Of a DNA stretch of 64,000 nt, positions 33,533-42,160 are shown piece after piece. Every line of letters starts with the position of its first letter. The stretch's first letter is position 1. The position numbers were made by a program, and so were the translations under genes. Below the pieces are notes generated by a model. That model did not search any database. It worked only from the letters and a program-made list of their open reading frames with translations, and was not told the DNA's origin. This stretch comes from Conexibacter stalactiti. GTDB lineage: Bacteria; Actinomycetota; Thermoleophilia; Solirubrobacterales; Solirubrobacteraceae. The stretch lies in NCBI RefSeq assembly GCF_035967765.1, contig NZ_JAYWIT010000013.1; one strand, written 5' to 3'.

Positions 33533-36500
33533 CTCGGCGCCCCTCCCGTCGTCGTCGTGATTGCCGGTGCTTCCGGCGGTCTCCCGTAGAGGACCGACTC
33601 GTTCGCCGCCAGCGCGCAGAAGTCGCCGATCGCCTGCAGCGCCGCGACGGCCGCCTCGAAGGTCGCGCCGAGACCCTCCATCAGCGCGTCGACCATCTCT
33701 GTGAAGACGAAGCGGGCCGCGTCGACGAGCAGCTGCGCCATCCGCACGAGGCTGTCGACGTCGAACACCTCGGAGAGGATCCGCACGATCTCCAGCGCCG
33801 TCTGCCCGGCCCACAGGAAGCCGTCGCGCAGCAGCTGGACGAACCGCTCGGCGCTGCTGACGATGTCGGCGAAGAACTGCTCGACGTGGCTGCGGATCCA
33901 GACGACGATCTCGTCCCACAGCCGCGCGAGCAGCTCGGCCGTCACGGTCAGGTGGAAGTCGACGGCGATGTGGACCGGGCCCCAGTCGAACGACAGCGCG
34001 AAGCCGGCCGAGGCGGCGCCGAGCGACAGCGCGAGGTCGATCGAGAGGAAGGCGCGCGGCCCTCTCACGACGACCGGCGGGAGTATCCGGATGCCGCGAA
34101 TCGAGACGCCATCGGGGAAGTCGAGGCTGAAGTCGAAGCGCCCCTCGGCATGACCGGCGAAGCCGTCGCTGCGGGACAGGCTGGCGCTGAAGTCGGCGCC
34201 GTAGAGGTGCGCGAGCTTGGTGTGGAAGTTGACCTCGAAGCCGCCGTCGGTGACCGAGCCGGCGAAGCTCTCCTCCTTGATCCCCAGCAGTCTGATCGCG
34301 CCCGAGAAGGCGAAGTAGGCCGTCGACTGCTCGCCGTTGGTGATGACCGTGTACGGGTTGATGCCGAGCACGGCCGGTCTGATCCCCTCCGGCAGCGGCT
34401 GCGTCAGGCGGCGGCGACGCTCCTCGATCCGCTGCGTGTTCGTCAGCGCCGCCGGCTTCAGGCCGGAGGTGTCGATGTGCACCGACGGGCCGGTTCTGCC
34501 CGTGAAGTCGGAGATCACCAGCAGGTCGCCGATCACTATCGCGTTGCTGATCGAGCCGTCGGCGAGCAGACCGCGGACCTTGTTCGCCTCCAGCTTCAGT
34601 CTCAGCCGCCACTCGTCGTAGAGCGTCAGGTCGGCGTCGACGCCGATCCCCTGCTCGTAGCGGTGGTGGTCGGGCGCGTCCCAGCCGCCCGGGTCGGCGA
34701 CGACGAACAGGTCCAGTCTCGTGAAGGCGAGCCCGTTCAGCAGCGGCACGTCTCTGAGGTCGACCGAGGTGAAGTCGCGCACGAGGTCTATGACCTTCAG
34801 CGCCCGCCCCGAGGCCGATTCGAGCTTGAAGACGAAGCCGCCCGGCGCCTCGAAGTTGACGATGCTGCCGCCGATCGCGAAGCGGAAGCGGTCGCGCGGA
34901 TCGCTGCCGATCAGGAAGCTGCCGAGCAGCCCGATCGCGACCGTCCCGGTCGAGACCGAGAACGACAGCCCGAACGTCTCCAGCGTCAGGCCCTTGATCC
35001 CGAACGGCTCTCTCCAGTTGGCGACCCCGATCGCGAACGAGGCCGACGGCGTCGTCCCGATCCGCAGCACGCCGCTGCCTTCGAGCGTCACGCGCTCGCC
35101 CGCGACCGTGAAGATCGCGCCGGCCGCGAGGCTGAACTCGCCGGCGCCCGGCTTGATCGCCAGCTCCAGGCCGGTGAAGCTGATCGCGCCCTTGCCGTCG
35201 TCGGCCGGCAGCCGCGCGGCGATCTCCGACCGCTTCAGGTCGCTCGTGTCGATGTAGGCGAGCAGGTCGAACTCGATCTCAGAGGAGAAGAGGCCTCTGA
35301 GGATCGACAACGCGTCGCCGTCGAGCAGCAGCGCGGCGAAGAAGGTGACGCCCGGCCGCACTCTGTCGGGCACCCACGACCCTCTGAGGTTCGGCAGCGA
35401 GAAGTCGTCGTCTCTGATCGAGGAGAGGATCAGGCCGGCGTCGCGCACCGTCAGCACGTCGAAGACGTCGGAGAGGCCGCTCCAGATCGCGTCGGGCGTC
35501 CAGTCAGGCCGCACGACCAGCCCGACGACGACGCCGTCGCGCTCGCCACTGCCGCGCCGCACCGCGAGCGCGAGGTCGGCCTGGCCGATCTTCTCCGCGT
35601 CGATCGTCGTGCCGAGCGAGAACTCGTACGTGGTGGTGCCGGTCAGGCGCAGCTGGCGCGTCGCCTCCGACTGCATCTCGAAGCGCACGCGCGAGTCACG
35701 CAGGAAGATCTGCGGCAGCCCGCTCGCCGGTATCGAGCCGCCGGTCAGCGTCTCGGCGAGCCCCGTCAGCGAGATCTCCGGGAACTCGCCCTCCAGCAGG
35801 AAGCTGGTGCTCGGCATCACCCAGCCGGCACCGAAGCGCGCGACCTCTCTGCCGTCTCTGCCGAGCAGCACCGCGTCCGCGGTCAGCTCGCCGCTGAACG
35901 CCTGCGAGGCGCCGACCTCGTAGCCGAGCGACAGCGTCGCCTCCTCCAGCTGGAAGCTGGCGATCCCGATCGGGATCTGCCAGCCGCTGCGCACGCCCAG
36001 CTCGAAGGCGTACCGTCTCGCGGTGAGGTCGGCGAGCGCCGTCAGGCGGCTGAGCGAGATGTCGGGGAAGGAGCCCAGCGTCGGCAGGAATCTGCGCACG
36101 ATCCGCTCGAACGGGATCGGCGGATCGGTGTCGACGCTGCCGCTGAACAGCAGCTGCGGGTAGACCCCGCGGACGGTCACGGCGATGCCGTCGAGGAAGT
36201 CGAACTGGCCGCTGAGGATCGCGGTGATGTCGGCGCTGCCGGCCGGATCGTCGACCATGAAGTCGACCTGCACGTCGGGCAGCTCGACCCATCCCTCGAC
36301 GACGACGAGCCGTCTGGCGGTGCCGAGCGAGAGCCCGACGGCGGCGATCCCGACCGGTCTGGTCGCTATCGAGACCGACAGGTCGCGCAGCTCTATCAGC
36401 CGCGGCAGGTCGATCACGCCGGAGAGGTAGGAGCCGATCGGCGCGTCGTGCAGCACGGTCGCGAACTGGTCGAGGCCGTAGGTGCTGATCGCGCGCAGAT

Positions 36501-37344
36501 CGGCGACCAGCCGCAGCAGCGCGCCGAGCCGCTCGAAGCGCAGCAGCAGCGGGATCGACGGCACCGCGGGGCCGCCGACGTGCAGCTCGGAGGAGAGCTG
36601 CAGCCAGGTCGCGACCGCCGGCGGCGGGTCGTCGATCGTCTGCCCTCTGTCGGGGTCGGTGGAGACCGCGCCGAAGCGCACCGGCAGGTCGAGGTAGCCG
36701 AACGGGATCGCTCTGATCGGCTCCGAGGCGATCAGCGTGTGCGGGGCCTCGATCGTGCCGTCGATCGCCCCTTCCAGTCCGCTCGGGCGCAGCTGCGGTA
36801 TCGCCTCCAGCGGCGCCAGCGCGCCGTCGAGCCGCAGCGTCTCGGCGGCGAACGACAGCCCCCGCTGCAACGCCGGGCGCGACGGCGCGGAGGTGCGGGC
36901 GATCGAGCTGGCGAGGAAGCCGGGTCTGCCGAAGCGCAGCTCCGTCAGCGGCGACTCCAGCAGCGCCCACGTCGGGAAGGCGTTGCCGAGGTTCCAGTCT
37001 CTGATCGGGAACGGCTGTCTCGGATCGGTCGGGTCCAGCCGCACGAGCAGGCTCGGCTGGCCGCCGTCGGCGAGGTCGAAGGCGCACGCGACGAGCGCGC
37101 CCGGCTGCCCCAGCCAGCTGTCGAACTGACCGCTCAGCACGACGGCGTCGCCGACGATCTCCGGTTCGCTGACGGGGTCGAGCACGAGGTCGCCGCCGAT
37201 CAACGGCAGCCGCTCGCGGATGAAGACCGCCAGCGGCTCCCAGCCGAGGCCGTCGGGCGGCAGGCGCAGCCGTCTGCCGTGCTCGCCGGCGACGACGAAG
37301 CCGCGCAGCGCGTCGCGCAGCGCCTGCAGGTCGTTGAAGGGCAT
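33529..37344 (-). CDS. 1271-aa beta-repeat protein of unknown function
   Basis: This is one of the largest proteins in the window. About 1100 residues are made of short, recurrent amphipathic beta segments of the style FSLAAGAIFTVAGERVTLEG and GLSFSVSTGTVAIGLLGSFL. Loops are short and Gly/Asp-rich. The final 150 or so residues are helical and amphipathic (ARLWDEIVVWIRSHVEQFF and following). There is no signal peptide and there are very few cysteines. I recall large proteins of the DUF6603 type looking similar, but cannot confirm. A long lipid-transfer groove or beta-solenoid is possible. It starts 10 bp after the 478-aa gene and overlaps the 440-aa gene by ATGA. Confidence 0.75.
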   Translation of the reverse strand: MPFNDLQALRDALRGFVVAGEHGRRLRLPPDGLGWEPLAVFIRERLPLIGGDLVLDPVSEPEIVGDAVVLSGQFDSWLGQPGALVACAFDLADGGQPSLLVRLDPTDPRQPFPIRDWNLGNAFPTWALLESPLTELRFGRPGFLASSIARTSAPSRPALQRGLSFAAETLRLDGALAPLEAIPQLRPSGLEGAIDGTIEAPHTLIASEPIRAIPFGYLDLPVRFGAVSTDPDRGQTIDDPPPAVATWLQLSSELHVGGPAVPSIPLLLRFERLGALLRLVADLRAISTYGLDQFATVLHDAPIGSYLSGVIDLPRLIELRDLSVSIATRPVGIAAVGLSLGTARRLVVVEGWVELPDVQVDFMVDDPAGSADITAILSGQFDFLDGIAVTVRGVYPQLLFSGSVDTDPPIPFERIVRRFLPTLGSFPDISLSRLTALADLTARRYAFELGVRSGWQIPIGIASFQLEEATLSLGYEVGASQAFSGELTADAVLLGRDGREVARFGAGWVMPSTSFLLEGEFPEISLTGLAETLTGGSIPASGLPQIFLRDSRVRFEMQSEATRQLRLTGTTTYEFSLGTTIDAEKIGQADLALAVRRGSGERDGVVVGLVVRPDWTPDAIWSGLSDVFDVLTVRDAGLILSSIRDDDFSLPNLRGSWVPDRVRPGVTFFAALLLDGDALSILRGLFSSEIEFDLLAYIDTSDLKRSEIAARLPADDGKGAISFTGLELAIKPGAGEFSLAAGAIFTVAGERVTLEGSGVLRIGTTPSASFAIGVANWREPFGIKGLTLETFGLSFSVSTGTVAIGLLGSFLIGSDPRDRFRFAIGGSIVNFEAPGGFVFKLESASGRALKVIDLVRDFTSVDLRDVPLLNGLAFTRLDLFVVADPGGWDAPDHHRYEQGIGVDADLTLYDEWRLRLKLEANKVRGLLADGSISNAIVIGDLLVISDFTGRTGPSVHIDTSGLKPAALTNTQRIEERRRRLTQPLPEGIRPAVLGINPYTVITNGEQSTAYFAFSGAIRLLGIKEESFAGSVTDGGFEVNFHTKLAHLYGADFSASLSRSDGFAGHAEGRFDFSLDFPDGVSIRGIRILPPVVVRGPRAFLSIDLALSLGAASAGFALSFDWGPVHIAVDFHLTVTAELLARLWDEIVVWIRSHVEQFFADIVSSAERFVQLLRDGFLWAGQTALEIVRILSEVFDVDSLVRMAQLLVDAARFVFTEMVDALMEGLGATFEAAVAALQAIGDFCALAANESVLYGRPPEAPAITTTTGGAPR

Positions 37345-37354
37345 CGTGTCCGCC

Positions 37355-38791
37355 CTAGACCGGCTGGAGGCCGAGCTTGCGCAGCCCGGCGTTGAGCGCG
37401 TCGGTCAGCTTCTGGCGGTTCTGCGGCGAGTCGAGCGCCGCCTCCAGCTTGCTCTTGAGCAGGTCCTGGAACGCCTGCGTGTTGGCGATCCAGGAGGCGG
37501 CTCTCTCGTACAGGCCCGGCTGCGAGTTCCAGCCGTCCTTGTTGCCGAGCGTTATGTGCAGGTTGGCCATTCTGATGCCGACCTCGGTGACGTTCGCGTA
37601 GAGGCCCTCGCCTCTCGCCGTGAAGGCGGCGGCGGCCGTCAGCGTCAGCACCTGCGCCTCGTCCTTGAACGTCCCTCTGACGTGGAACCAGGCGTTCGGC
37701 GCGCCGGCGCGATCGGCGGCGCGCGCGAGGTGCGCCTGCCGCGCCCGCTCGCGGTCGACCGGCCACGTCGGCACGTGGTGGGTGACCGCGTTGGAGTCCT
37801 CGCCGAACTGCGGGATCCCCTTGACGCCGAGCCGCTCCAGCTCGGCTTGCGCCAGCGGCTCGCCGTCGGCGACCGCCCGCATCACCGTCCCGGCGGGGAC
37901 CTCTCTGGGATGGTCGTCCTGGAACTTCAGCACCTGGCCGTTGAACTGCGTCATCGCGTTCATCAGCTCGGCGTGGTCGTTGCCGGGCTCCAGCGGCGCG
38001 CCGGCCGCTCTGCGCGCGTGGTCGACCGCCCACAGCAGGTCTATGTACGTCGCGAAGCCGCCGGCGTACTGCTCGTCGTCGCCGATCTCGGGCGGCGGGC
38101 CGGGCGGGTTCTTGCCGTCTCTCTCGTCTCTGTACCACTTCGTCGCGGCGGTGACGGCGTCGGCCGATTCGCGCTGCTTGGCGAGCGACTCGCGGTACTG
38201 TCTCGCGGCGGGCGTGTCCGCCATCGTGATCTCCTGCAGCGTGTCCTGGTGCAGCCAGTAGGCGCCGTCGAGCACCTGCCCGTTGTCGGACTCGTTCAGC
38301 GCGACGTCGCCGTACCAGCTCGCCAGCGCCAGCCGCTCGTCCTCGCCCGGCCCGGCGGCGACGCTGCCGCCGCCGAGTATCGTCTCGGCCGTCTTGATCG
38401 CGCAGCCGGAGACGCCGGAGAGGCCGACGTCGTAGGCGCCGGTGAAGTCGACGAGACCGAAGGTGAGGCCGAGCCGCACATCGGTCTGGTCGCGCGAGAC
38501 GGGCGTGCACTGCATCGTGCCGCTCTGGTAGGTGTCGATCCCGCCGAGGACCGTTCTCGACATCGAGATCCCCATGTACTCCAGCGCCCACTGGAACATC
38601 GTCTGCTCGGGGATGTCGCCGACGTCGATTCTCGGGAACGGCGCGATGTCGATCCCCAGCGACGGCACTCTCAGGCCGTTTCTGATGATCGAGCCGAGGT
38701 AGTACTCGCTCCCCGGTCTGCTGAGCAGATCCCACAGCATCCCGACGAGATCGCAGTCGGTGTTCTCCCCTGCTCCGGCGCTCGATGCCAT
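37355..38791 (-). CDS. 478-aa protein of unknown function in the beta-protein operon
   Basis: This protein has no recognised family. It mixes beta segments (DQTDVRLGLTFGLVDFTGAY, LTLTAAAAFTARGEGLY) with helices. The C-terminal end (LYERAASWIANTQAFQDLLK then LTDALNAGLRKLGLQPV) resembles the terminal amphipathic helix of the 279-aa operon protein. Two Cys in the first 130 residues lie near TMQCTP and SGCAIK. There is no signal peptide. The ATG at 38791 has AAAGGGGA upstream and follows the polyprenyl synthase by 17 bp. It may be a paralogue or partner of the other beta-rich operon proteins. Confidence 0.7.
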   Translation of the reverse strand: MASSAGAGENTDCDLVGMLWDLLSRPGSEYYLGSIIRNGLRVPSLGIDIAPFPRIDVGDIPEQTMFQWALEYMGISMSRTVLGGIDTYQSGTMQCTPVSRDQTDVRLGLTFGLVDFTGAYDVGLSGVSGCAIKTAETILGGGSVAAGPGEDERLALASWYGDVALNESDNGQVLDGAYWLHQDTLQEITMADTPAARQYRESLAKQRESADAVTAATKWYRDERDGKNPPGPPPEIGDDEQYAGGFATYIDLLWAVDHARRAAGAPLEPGNDHAELMNAMTQFNGQVLKFQDDHPREVPAGTVMRAVADGEPLAQAELERLGVKGIPQFGEDSNAVTHHVPTWPVDRERARQAHLARAADRAGAPNAWFHVRGTFKDEAQVLTLTAAAAFTARGEGLYANVTEVGIRMANLHITLGNKDGWNSQPGLYERAASWIANTQAFQDLLKSKLEAALDSPQNRQKLTDALNAGLRKLGLQPV

Positions 38792-38808
38792 CCGGTCCCC
38801 TTTGGTTC

Positions 38809-39867
38809 TCAGGCGGCGCAGGCCGCGGTCTCGTAGGTGTCGCGAAAGCCCTGGTCGACGATGTGCGCAGCGAGTGCGTCGAGCCGCTCGCGATGCTCGC
38901 CCGGCGGCAGCAGCGCCAGCTCGCTGCGCGCCCGCACGACGATCGCGCGCGCGTCCCCGATCGCGCGCATCCAGCCGTCGCCGCGACGCAGCAGCCGCAC
39001 GCCCTCCTCCAGCCGCTCGTCGCTCAGCTCCTCGCCGCGCACGACGGCGTGGAGGAAGTGCTCGGACGGCAGCTCGCGCAGCTCGTACAGCAGCGGCAGC
39101 GACAACCGCCCCTGGCGCAGGTCGGTCAGCGGCTCCTTGCCGGCGACCTCCAGCGGCCGCATGACGTCCATCACGTCGTCGACGATCTGGAAGGCGCGGC
39201 CGAGCCAGGCGCCGAACCGCCGCAGCCCGCCGACGACCGCCGGGCCGCCGTCGACGAGCCGGCCGCCGCCCTCGCAGGCGAACGAGATCAGGCGGCCGGT
39301 CTTGCGGTCGATCGTGCGGTAGTAGCGCTCGATCAGCCGCTCGGCCTCGCCGCCGCCGTCGTCGCCGACCGGGCGCGGCGCGAGCATCTCGTCGAGCTGA
39401 CCGCGGCAGGTCTGCTCGCCGGTCGCGAGGAAGTCGCGCATCAGCGCGAGGTCGGCCTCGCCGCGCACGTGCGCCGACATCTTGCGCGTTGCCTGGATCC
39501 ACTGCAGGTCGCCGAGCACCAGCGCCAGCTCGTAGCCGCGCGAGGCGGCGATCGTCGGCAGGCCGCGGCGCAGCGGCGCGCGGTCGACGATGTCGTCGTG
39601 GATCAGCGAGCCGACGTGCGACAGCTCGATCGAGACCGCCGCGGCGATCGCCCGCTCCGGCAGCTCTGCCAGCGGTTCGCGCGCCGCGACGTGCGCCGAC
39701 AGCACGAGCAGCAGCGGGCGCAACCGCTTGCCGCCGCGGTAGAAGCCCAGCTCGGCCTCGGTCAGGTAGTCGCGCTGGCTGGCGAGCAGCAGCTCCAGCT
39801 CGCGCTCGACGGCCGCCAGGTCGGGCGCCACGAGCGCCCGCGCGGCGAGGTACGGATGCTCCTCCAT
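38809..39867 (-). CDS. E-type polyprenyl diphosphate synthase
   Basis: The enzyme condenses IPP onto an allylic diphosphate to make a longer trans-prenyl chain. The 352-aa protein has all hallmarks: GGKRLRPLLLVLSA, the first Asp-rich motif in SLIHDDIVDRAPLRRGLPT, GEQTCRGQLDEM, and the second in FQIVDDVMDV with KEPLTDLRQGRLSLPLL. Chain length cannot be read with confidence; the length and general form suggest medium- to long-chain products. It starts 1 bp after the 279-aa gene's stop, inside an operon of otherwise unrelated proteins. That makes the operon's likely theme isoprenoid or lipid. Confidence 0.93.
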   Translation of the reverse strand: MEEHPYLAARALVAPDLAAVERELELLLASQRDYLTEAELGFYRGGKRLRPLLLVLSAHVAAREPLAELPERAIAAAVSIELSHVGSLIHDDIVDRAPLRRGLPTIAASRGYELALVLGDLQWIQATRKMSAHVRGEADLALMRDFLATGEQTCRGQLDEMLAPRPVGDDGGGEAERLIERYYRTIDRKTGRLISFACEGGGRLVDGGPAVVGGLRRFGAWLGRAFQIVDDVMDVMRPLEVAGKEPLTDLRQGRLSLPLLYELRELPSEHFLHAVVRGEELSDERLEEGVRLLRRGDGWMRAIGDARAIVVRARSELALLPPGEHRERLDALAAHIVDQGFRDTYETAACAA

Positions 39868-39868
39868 C

Positions 39869-40708
39869 TCAGAGGTTCGCCAACGCCTTGTTGACGAGTC
39901 GCTCGATGTTCTCCTTCACGTCGGGTTGGTTGAGGAAGGTCTGCAGCGCGCCGACGATCGAGCCGCTGGCGACGCCTCTGTTGATCGCGATCTGCGCCGA
40001 CTGCTGCGCCCACAGCGGCAGCGACGGGATGTCGAGCGGGACTCTGATCGTGGCCGGGTCGGCCGCGACCAGCAGCGAGATGACGCTTATCGTCAGCGGT
40101 CTGCCGCGCTCGGCGTTGACGCGCACGTTGAGCGTGATCTGCGCGTCGTAGGCGGTCGCGACGAAGCCGCCCTCGGCGTCGGCCTCCCACTTCTGGTCAC
40201 CGCAGTCGCGCGAGCCGCCCTGGCGCGGCTCGCAGCAGCCGATCTGAAAGCGGAAGTTCGGTCTCTCCTTGTCGCCCTGGCTGAGTCTGAACTGCTTCTC
40301 TCTCGCCTTCTCGCCGACGAGCACGATCGCGCGGAACTCCGGCTCGCTCTCGGAGAAGGTGAGCGACACCGGCCGCATCACGTGGAGGTTCTCGAACTGG
40401 ACGTTGAGCAGCTGAAGCGTCGGGTTGCCGGTCGCGATCGGTCTGATCGGGAAGTCGCCCTTGCAGGCCGAGTCGCGCACGTCCTGCGGCACGCCGTCGA
40501 CCGGTATGCGGTCGCTGACGCCGTCCGGTCGCGCAGGGTCGTACGACGGCAGTCCCCACGGCTCGTAGCCGTCGAGGATCACGCGCGGCAGATAGATCGG
40601 GTTGCTGGCCTCGTCGCGAAAGAGCCGATCCCACAGCGCGCGCAGAATCGTGCGCGTGATCGGTCCGAGCGGGTCGCCGAGCATCGCTCCGACGAACGTC
40701 TCCTGCAT
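39869..40708 (-). CDS. 279-aa beta-rich protein, first gene of the operon
   Basis: This protein of unknown family is rich in beta segments (TLQLLNVQFENLHVMRPVSL, AQITLNVRVNAERGRPLTIS). A Cys cluster IGCCEPRQGGSRDCGD lies near the middle. The C-terminus LQTFLNQPDVKENIERLVNK is an amphipathic helix resembling the end of the 478-aa protein. There is no signal peptide. The ATG at 40708 follows a long purine-rich leader (GGGGAGG, then AAGGG just before the start). A -10 like TAGCTT lies upstream in the 153-bp gap. It opens the seven-gene operon. Confidence 0.7.
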   Translation of the reverse strand: MQETFVGAMLGDPLGPITRTILRALWDRLFRDEASNPIYLPRVILDGYEPWGLPSYDPARPDGVSDRIPVDGVPQDVRDSACKGDFPIRPIATGNPTLQLLNVQFENLHVMRPVSLTFSESEPEFRAIVLVGEKAREKQFRLSQGDKERPNFRFQIGCCEPRQGGSRDCGDQKWEADAEGGFVATAYDAQITLNVRVNAERGRPLTISVISLLVAADPATIRVPLDIPSLPLWAQQSAQIAINRGVASGSIVGALQTFLNQPDVKENIERLVNKALANL

Positions 40709-40861
40709 CCCTTGCCGCCTCCCCGTTGGCCCCGTCCCCTGTCGGCGGCAAAGCTACGCGTGATGCTGATCAGCCAGCCGTCACTGCGCTTTTTCAGAGC
40801 GCTTTGCTCGCCTTTCCGGCGCGCATCCTGCCTGACGCAGGTGCATAGGCGAAGTGGGCTG

Positions 40862-41332
40862 TCAGAGTTCTGACGGTGGGGCGACCAGCTCGTCGAAGAG
40901 CCGGTCGAGCGTCTGCTGTCCGTCGTCGCAGAGACCGGTGTGGACCGGCGACGGCTGCACCAGCGCGGAGGATGGCGCGGTCAGCCAGCCGAAGCGGTCG
41001 GAGCGGTCCATCCGCGCCACCGCGCCGGCCTCCGGGTCGCCGGCCGCGATCCGCTCGACGGCGCGCAGGTGACGCTCCAGCGCGTCGACGTCGAGGCCGG
41101 GGTCGAGTGCCCGCAGGCGGGCGCGGTCGACGCGCGTGCGCGCGCCCAGGAAGCGGTGGCGGCGGCTGTGCACGACGACGCCGACGTTGAGCGCCTCGCC
41201 GCGCTGCAGCGACGGCACGACGCGCAGGATCGCGTACTGGAAGACCTCGCGCGCGGGGGTGGCGGGGGGCGCGGCGTCGCCGGGCACGGCGGGCGCCGGC
41301 TCGCGCGGCTCGTGCTCAGGCGGTGCGGGCAC
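40862..41332 (-). CDS. DUF3037-family protein
   Basis: The 156-aa protein matches the DUF3037 pattern: FQYAILRVVPSLQRGEALNVGVVVHSRRHRFLGAR near the N-terminus, then DRSDRFGWLTAPSSALVQPSPVHTGLC and a short helical end. A Pro/Ala-rich stretch (residues 1-27) precedes the domain. The start overlaps the end of the HipA-like gene by 17 bp. The two gene types are commonly neighbours in actinobacteria, which suggests a shared role. The function of DUF3037 is unknown; a nucleic-acid or phosphotransfer role is sometimes guessed. Confidence 0.82.
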   Translation of the reverse strand: MPAPPEHEPREPAPAVPGDAAPPATPAREVFQYAILRVVPSLQRGEALNVGVVVHSRRHRFLGARTRVDRARLRALDPGLDVDALERHLRAVERIAAGDPEAGAVARMDRSDRFGWLTAPSSALVQPSPVHTGLCDDGQQTLDRLFDELVAPPSEL

Positions 41333-42065
41333 GCTCCGCCTCCTGCGCGAACGCGCGCGGCGCGTCCAGCCGCGCGGCCAGGTACTCGACGTGAGCGGCC
41401 GGATCGGCGTCGCCGAACCAGGCGCGCGGCACGCCGTCGACGAGCCGCTGCAGCAGCTCGGGCGTGACGAGCGGCGCCAGCCGCGCGTCGGCCGCCGCGA
41501 TCGAGCCGGCCGCCGGCAGCAGCACGTGGTCGCGGATCGCCGCGAACGAGCCGTCCGCTCTGGCCGGGTCGAGTCCCGCGTGCTGCTTGTAGAGCGCCGC
41601 GCCGTGGTCGATCAGCCACAGCCTGCCGTGCCAGGTCATCAGGTTGGGGTTGCGCGGGGTGCGGTCGACGTTCTCGGTGTACGCGTCGAGCCAGACGATC
41701 GCCGCCGCCAGCTCGGGGTCGACCGGGAAGCCCTCGAGCGCCGGGTTGTACGGCAGTGCCCGCGGCAGGAAGTCGAGCCCGACGTTGAGGCCGGCGCTCG
41801 CCTGCAGCAGCTCCTGGATCTCCGGGTCGGGCTCCGCGTCGGGCAGGTGCGGGTCCAGTTCGACGAGGACCAGCTCCGGGATCGGCAGCTCGAGCGCGCG
41901 CGCCAGCTCGCCGACGATCAGCTCCGCGACGAGCGCCTTGGCCCCCTGTCCGGCGCCGCGCAGCTTGACGACGTAGTGCCCGTCGTCGTCGGCCTCGACC
42001 AGCGCCGGCAGCGAGCCGCCCTCGCGCAGCGGGGTGACGTAGCGGGTGGCGTCGACGGTGCGCAC
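41316..42065 (-). CDS. HipA-like kinase-fold protein (HipA_2 type)
   Basis: The 249-aa protein resembles the stand-alone HipA-like kinase family. It has a nucleotide-binding region YVVKLRGAGQGAKALVAELI and a helical lobe. The catalytic-loop-like segment is WLDAYTENVDRTPRNPNLMT with an Asp-Asn pattern, and WLIDHGAALYK corresponds to a metal-binding Asp. No antitoxin of HipB type is adjacent; the partner is DUF3037. I preferred GTG 42065 (8 nt after TAGGGT, 42079-42074) over ATG 42146, because the 27-residue extension is encoded by a 30-bp tandem duplication and looks non-coding. Confidence 0.75.
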   Translation of the reverse strand: MRTVDATRYVTPLREGGSLPALVEADDDGHYVVKLRGAGQGAKALVAELIVGELARALELPIPELVLVELDPHLPDAEPDPEIQELLQASAGLNVGLDFLPRALPYNPALEGFPVDPELAAAIVWLDAYTENVDRTPRNPNLMTWHGRLWLIDHGAALYKQHAGLDPARADGSFAAIRDHVLLPAAGSIAAADARLAPLVTPELLQRLVDGVPRAWFGDADPAAHVEYLAARLDAPRAFAQEAERARTA

Positions 42066-42082
42066 GGCCGCGCACCCTATCG

Positions 42083-42142
42083 CGCGCCGACCGCTGCCTC
42101 CGTGCGCGTCGCCGCGCCGACCGCTGCCCTCGTGCGCGTGGG
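42083..42142. repeat. tandem 30-bp duplication in a divergent promoter region
   Basis: Two imperfect copies (42083-42112 and 42113-42142, about 26 of 30 positions alike) of a CGCGCCGACCGCTGCC-led unit sit between the HipA-like gene and the thioesterase gene. Confidence 0.65.
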
Positions 42143-42147
42143 TCATC

Positions 42148-42153
42148 TAGGGT
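42148..42153 (+). promoter_or_regulatory. -10 box of the thioesterase gene
   Basis: TAGGGT is followed by exactly 7 nt and the ATG at 42161, predicting a leaderless mRNA. The upstream HipA-like gene has its own TAGGGT in the opposite direction. Confidence 0.45.
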
Positions 42154-42160
42154 CCGCCGC

